This document shows, piece after piece, positions 12,898 to 15,117 of a stretch of DNA of 15,117 nt. The stretch is from NCBI GenBank assembly GCA_021786135.1, contig JAJYNV010000375.1:1-15117 (forward strand). Direction: 5' to 3'. This DNA is from Bacillota bacterium (GTDB lineage Bacteria > Bacillota > Sulfobacillia > JAJZYS01 > JAJYTV01). The position numbers and the translations under genes are program-made. Position 1 is the stretch's first letter. Each line of letters starts with the position of its first letter. Below the pieces are notes generated by a model, which did no database searches, was not told the origin of the DNA, and saw nothing but the letters and a program-made list of their open reading frames with translations.

Positions 12898-13617
12898 TCA
12901 GGACATTCGAAATGGGCCAACATCAAGCGTCGCAAGGCTGTCGTGGATGCGCAGAAAGGCAAGATCTTCTCGCGGCTAGCCCGGGAGATCACGGTCGCGG
13001 CCCGGCAGGGAGGGCCGAACCCGGACGCCAACTTCCGTTTGGCGACGGCCATCGAGCGCGCCCGCGCCGAGAATCTGCCGTCCGGGAACATCGAGCGCGC
13101 AATCGCGCGCGGAGCGGGTGGCGGCGACGAGGCGGACTACGAAGAACTGCAGTATGAAGGCTACGGGCCGGGCGGCATCGCGGTAATGGCCCTGGTGATG
13201 ACCAACAACCGAAACCGCACGGCGGCAGAGATCCGCCACCTCTTTTCAAAGCACGGCGGGGCGCTGGGCGAGACGGGATGTGTCGCCTGGATGTTCAAAC
13301 GACGCGCGCGTGTCGCGGTGCGTGCGGCGGACGAGGAAGAGCTGCTCCTCACCTCAGCGGACGTCGGCGCTGAGGATGTCGAGGGCGAGGAGGACGGCAA
13401 CTTCTCGGTCTACGGCAAGCCGGAGGAGTTGCAGAGCCTGCGCCAGGGTCTGATCGAACATGGTGTCGACGTGGTCTCCGCCGAGTTCACCTACGAACCG
13501 TCGATGCGGACGGAAGTGGGAAGCGCCGAACAGGAGAAAATCCTTTCGCTTCTGGATGCGCTGGATGATCAAGACGACATCCAGGATGTGTTCACCAACG
13601 CTGACTTCTCCGAATAA
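12895..13617 (+). CDS. yebC: YebC/PmpR-family protein (TACO1-like)
   Basis: A 240-residue protein of the YebC family, historically annotated as a transcriptional regulator and more recently linked to ribosome function at difficult peptide bonds. The start SGHSKWANIKRRKAVVDAQK is nearly invariant. NPDANFRLATAIERARAENLP, YEGYGPGGIAVMALVMTNN and HLFSKHGGALGETGCVAWMF are the other family blocks. An acidic C-terminal region ends in DDIQDVFTNADF, as usual. TTG 12895 is chosen because it restores the universal N-terminus; an ATG at 12874 would add MALRAAA and sits against its SD. It lies between nadE and a BofC-like gene, and yebC upstream of ruvC/ruvA is a common bacterial arrangement. Confidence 0.95.
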   Translation: MSGHSKWANIKRRKAVVDAQKGKIFSRLAREITVAARQGGPNPDANFRLATAIERARAENLPSGNIERAIARGAGGGDEADYEELQYEGYGPGGIAVMALVMTNNRNRTAAEIRHLFSKHGGALGETGCVAWMFKRRARVAVRAADEEELLLTSADVGAEDVEGEEDGNFSVYGKPEELQSLRQGLIEHGVDVVSAEFTYEPSMRTEVGSAEQEKILSLLDALDDQDDIQDVFTNADFSE

Positions 13618-13629
13618 CGGTTGAATTTT

Positions 13630-13660
13630 CCTCCCTTGGCGCAGACTACGCCGAGGGAGG
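13630..13660 (+). promoter_or_regulatory. Hairpin burying the SD of the BofC-like gene
   Basis: CCTCCCTTGGCG (13630-13641) pairs with CGCCGAGGGAGG (13649-13660) over 12 base pairs with one G-T wobble and a seven-base loop. The 3' arm is the SD (GGGAGG) of the gene starting at 13667. The stem begins 13 bases after the yebC stop, so a ribosome terminating there would disturb it. It is a candidate for translational coupling. A terminator is less likely because no T-run follows. Confidence 0.65.
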
Positions 13661-13666
13661 TCGGTC

Positions 13667-14182
13667 ATGATGCAGGAGAGTCAACGGCGGCTCCTTACGG
13701 GGCTTCTGGTGGCGGTCGTGGTGCTGGGCGGTGCAGCTGTGGCATCGCGATTCATGAATCAGACGAGCGCGCGTGTGACGATGGGCAAGGTCGGGCAGAC
13801 GTTTGGCAGAGCCGGTCGCATCGCGTTCCGCATGTCGGAGATCGGTGGCAGGGTGGATACCTCATCGTTTACGGCGCAGGAGCTGGGCGTGGAGCGTTTG
13901 ACGCCAGCGCAGCTGTCCGCGCAGCTCCCCGGCTGGACGCTCGTGAAGGGTGCAGCCGGCACGACCTTCGTGCCTGCCAAGGGCGGCTATCCGCTCTATG
14001 TCGGGCTGTTGCAGGGACAGGTGGCGGTTTTCTTCGGACCGCCCCGCTATGGCTGGGTGGATCAACTGACTGGGTTGAAGGCGTCGGCGCTCGGGAGCCA
14101 GGATGTGCAGCGCCTCTCGCGGGGCGTGCCGGTCCAGAGTGTGGCCGACGCATGGCAGATGCTCGAGGGACTGAGCGGCTAG
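13667..14182 (+). CDS. Membrane-anchored BofC-like protein
   Basis: A 171-residue protein with one N-terminal membrane segment (about 9-29) after a short positively charged start, so the rest should lie outside the membrane. The C-terminal 90 residues resemble the BofC C-terminal domain: LTPAQLSAQLPGWTLVKG, then YPLYVGLLQGQVAVFFGPP, and a final LSRGVPVQSVADAWQMLEGL. BofC acts in the intermembrane space of the forespore in Bacillus, where it restrains SpoIVB signalling to sigma-K. The position between yebC and ruvC is where bofC or a relative occurs in several spore-formers. The N-terminal part (30-78) is not recognised. ATG 13667 has GGAGG six bases upstream, within a hairpin. Orthology to BofC is a reasonable but unproven call. 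Confidence 0.65.
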   Translation: MMQESQRRLLTGLLVAVVVLGGAAVASRFMNQTSARVTMGKVGQTFGRAGRIAFRMSEIGGRVDTSSFTAQELGVERLTPAQLSAQLPGWTLVKGAAGTTFVPAKGGYPLYVGLLQGQVAVFFGPPRYGWVDQLTGLKASALGSQDVQRLSRGVPVQSVADAWQMLEGLSG

Positions 14183-14202
14183 CCTAGGAGGAGCATCCGG
14201 CG

Positions 14203-14228
14203 CCCCGGGCGAAGTCACCCTGGGGAGG
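14203..14228 (+). promoter_or_regulatory. Partial sequestration of the ruvC SD by a hairpin
   Basis: CCCCGGG (14203-14209) can pair with CCTGGGG (14219-14225) through seven pairs including one G-T wobble. The 3' arm covers the first half of the ruvC SD GGGGAGG (14222-14228), seven bases before TTG 14236. An orphan AGGAGGAG (14186-14193) just downstream of the BofC-like stop has no start codon nearby. Confidence 0.45.
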
Positions 14229-14235
14229 TCGGGCG

Positions 14236-14724
14236 TTGGTAGTGTTGGGCATCGACCCCGGAATTGAGACTTGCGGCTACGGCGTCATCCGTGGCCTTGG
14301 CCAACGTGCCGAGGCGCTCGCCTTCGGAGTTGTCGTCACCAAGCGCGACGTGCCGACGGCAGGGCGCCTCTTGCAGATTCACGAGGCGCTGACCGATATC
14401 ATGCGGCAGTTTTCGCCTGACCGCGTGGCGGTGGAGCGCCTTTTCTTCAACCGCAACGTGGGATCCGCGATTGCCGTCGGCCAGGCTCGAGGCGTAGCTC
14501 TCCTGGCTGCGGCGCAGCATGGGCTCTACGTACGTGAGTACACGCCGCCCGAGGTGAAGCAAGCCGTGTCGGGATTCGGCGGCGCCGAGAAGCAGCAGGT
14601 GATGCGCATGGTGCGGACCATCCTTGGCCTGGGGCCGGAACCGATGCGGGACGACGCGGCGGATGCCTTGGCCATCGCGCTCACAGGGCTCTTCCGCGCC
14701 GACTGGGAGGCGAAAGCCCAGTGA
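14236..14724 (+). CDS. ruvC: Holliday junction resolvase RuvC
   Basis: A 162-residue endonuclease that cuts Holliday junctions symmetrically, working with RuvAB branch migration. The catalytic carboxylates are all present: D7 (LGIDPG), E67 (VAVERLFF), D140 and D143 (RDDAADALAIAL). FNRNVGSAIAVGQARGVALL and the YTPPEVKQAVSGFGGAEKQQV region are also family hallmarks. TTG 14236 is chosen because MVVLGIDPG is the normal RuvC start and GGGGAGG lies seven bases upstream. The TGA overlaps the GTG of ruvA (GTGA), implying translational coupling. The order yebC, bofC-like, ruvC, ruvA is consistent with Bacillota. Confidence 0.97.
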   Translation: MVVLGIDPGIETCGYGVIRGLGQRAEALAFGVVVTKRDVPTAGRLLQIHEALTDIMRQFSPDRVAVERLFFNRNVGSAIAVGQARGVALLAAAQHGLYVREYTPPEVKQAVSGFGGAEKQQVMRMVRTILGLGPEPMRDDAADALAIALTGLFRADWEAKAQ

Positions 14725-15117
14725 TCGCCGGACTTCGGGGTGAGGTCGTGCGCAGCGACGAGGAGTCCGTGACGCTCGATGTGCACGGGGTTTTCTACCT
14801 GGTTCGGTGCACGCCGCAGACGAAGACACGCCTTCAGGCGCAGGGCGGCCAGGTCGATATCGTGACGCGCATGATCGTGCGCGAGGATGAGGTCTCGCTG
14901 TATGGTTTCGCCTCAACGGAGGAGGAGCGACTCTTCGGCTGGCTGATCTCGGTGACGGGAGTCGGACCTAAGGTGGCGCTTGCCCTGCTGGGCCGGTTTC
15001 CGGCGCAGGAATTGGCGCTCGCGATCGCCAGTGGCGATACGGGTCGGCTCAGCCAGGCGGCGGGCGTCGGCAAGAAGCTCGCCGGTCGCATCGCCCTTGA
15101 GTTGCGCGACCGCCTTC
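14721..15117 (+). CDS. ruvA: Holliday junction branch-migration protein RuvA (3' end outside window)
   Basis: The first 132 codons of ruvA are present and open to the window edge. The N-terminal OB-fold starts MIAGLRGEVV and includes VHGVFYLVRC and the REDEVSLYGFAS strand. Two helix-hairpin-helix motifs follow at about 77-90 (SVTGVGPKVALALL) and 112-125 (QAAGVGKKLAGRIA), which contact junction DNA. The GTG start at 14721 overlaps the ruvC stop by four bases. RuvA holds the four-way junction and recruits RuvB; a ruvB gene probably follows outside the window. No defect is visible in the part present. Its C-terminal RuvB-binding domain cannot be assessed. Confidence 0.96.
   Translation, partial: MIAGLRGEVVRSDEESVTLDVHGVFYLVRCTPQTKTRLQAQGGQVDIVTRMIVREDEVSLYGFASTEEERLFGWLISVTGVGPKVALALLGRFPAQELALAIASGDTGRLSQAAGVGKKLAGRIALELRDRL

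Overview
GC-rich bacterial DNA from what looks like a spore-forming member of the Bacillota. The main clue is the right end: yebC, then a one-TM protein whose C-terminal part resembles the sporulation checkpoint protein BofC, then ruvC and ruvA. TTG/GTG starts are common, and purine-rich Shine-Dalgarno (SD) sites precede most genes. The sulfur-type heterodisulfide reductase genes and a glyoxylate shunt suggest a mixotroph of the Sulfobacillus/Kyrpidia/Alicyclobacillus kind. The organism assignment is inference.

Layout. (1) 1-3366: a tightly packed operon with the C-terminus of one HdrA/QmoA-like flavoprotein, a complete HdrA with two C-terminal 4Fe-4S clusters, a small winged-helix protein, HdrC and HdrB. 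A DsrE-family sulfur carrier protein follows at 3513-3926. The HdrB has an intact C-terminal CCG domain but has lost every cysteine of the N-terminal one. (2) 3927-4248: a non-coding stretch of hairpins, beginning with two mutually exclusive stem-loops. (3) 4249-5580: a full-length IS4-type transposase whose second catalytic Asp and Glu appear replaced and which carries a C-terminal CxxC-x4-CxxC motif. (4) 5712-7533: a minus-strand HExxH metallopeptidase, divergent from a six-TM membrane protein. (5) 7732-10907: malate synthase, isocitrate lyase and a previously uncalled 54-residue Cys-rich protein, closed by a strong terminator shared with a convergent gene. (6) 10958-11893 (-): an Ntn-hydrolase asparaginase. 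(7) 12097-15117: nadE, yebC, bofC-like, ruvC and ruvA (cut by the window end).

How the parts may work together. The Hdr-like proteins form a soluble Fe-S/flavin electron-transfer complex, and the DsrE-like protein would deliver persulfide sulfur to it; this fits sulfur oxidation, although a reductive or electron-bifurcating role cannot be excluded. Malate synthase and isocitrate lyase complete the glyoxylate bypass for growth on C2 units. In the yebC-ruvA segment three consecutive starts (yebC, bofC-like, ruvC) each have an RNA hairpin placed at or beside the SD, which suggests translational control or coupling.
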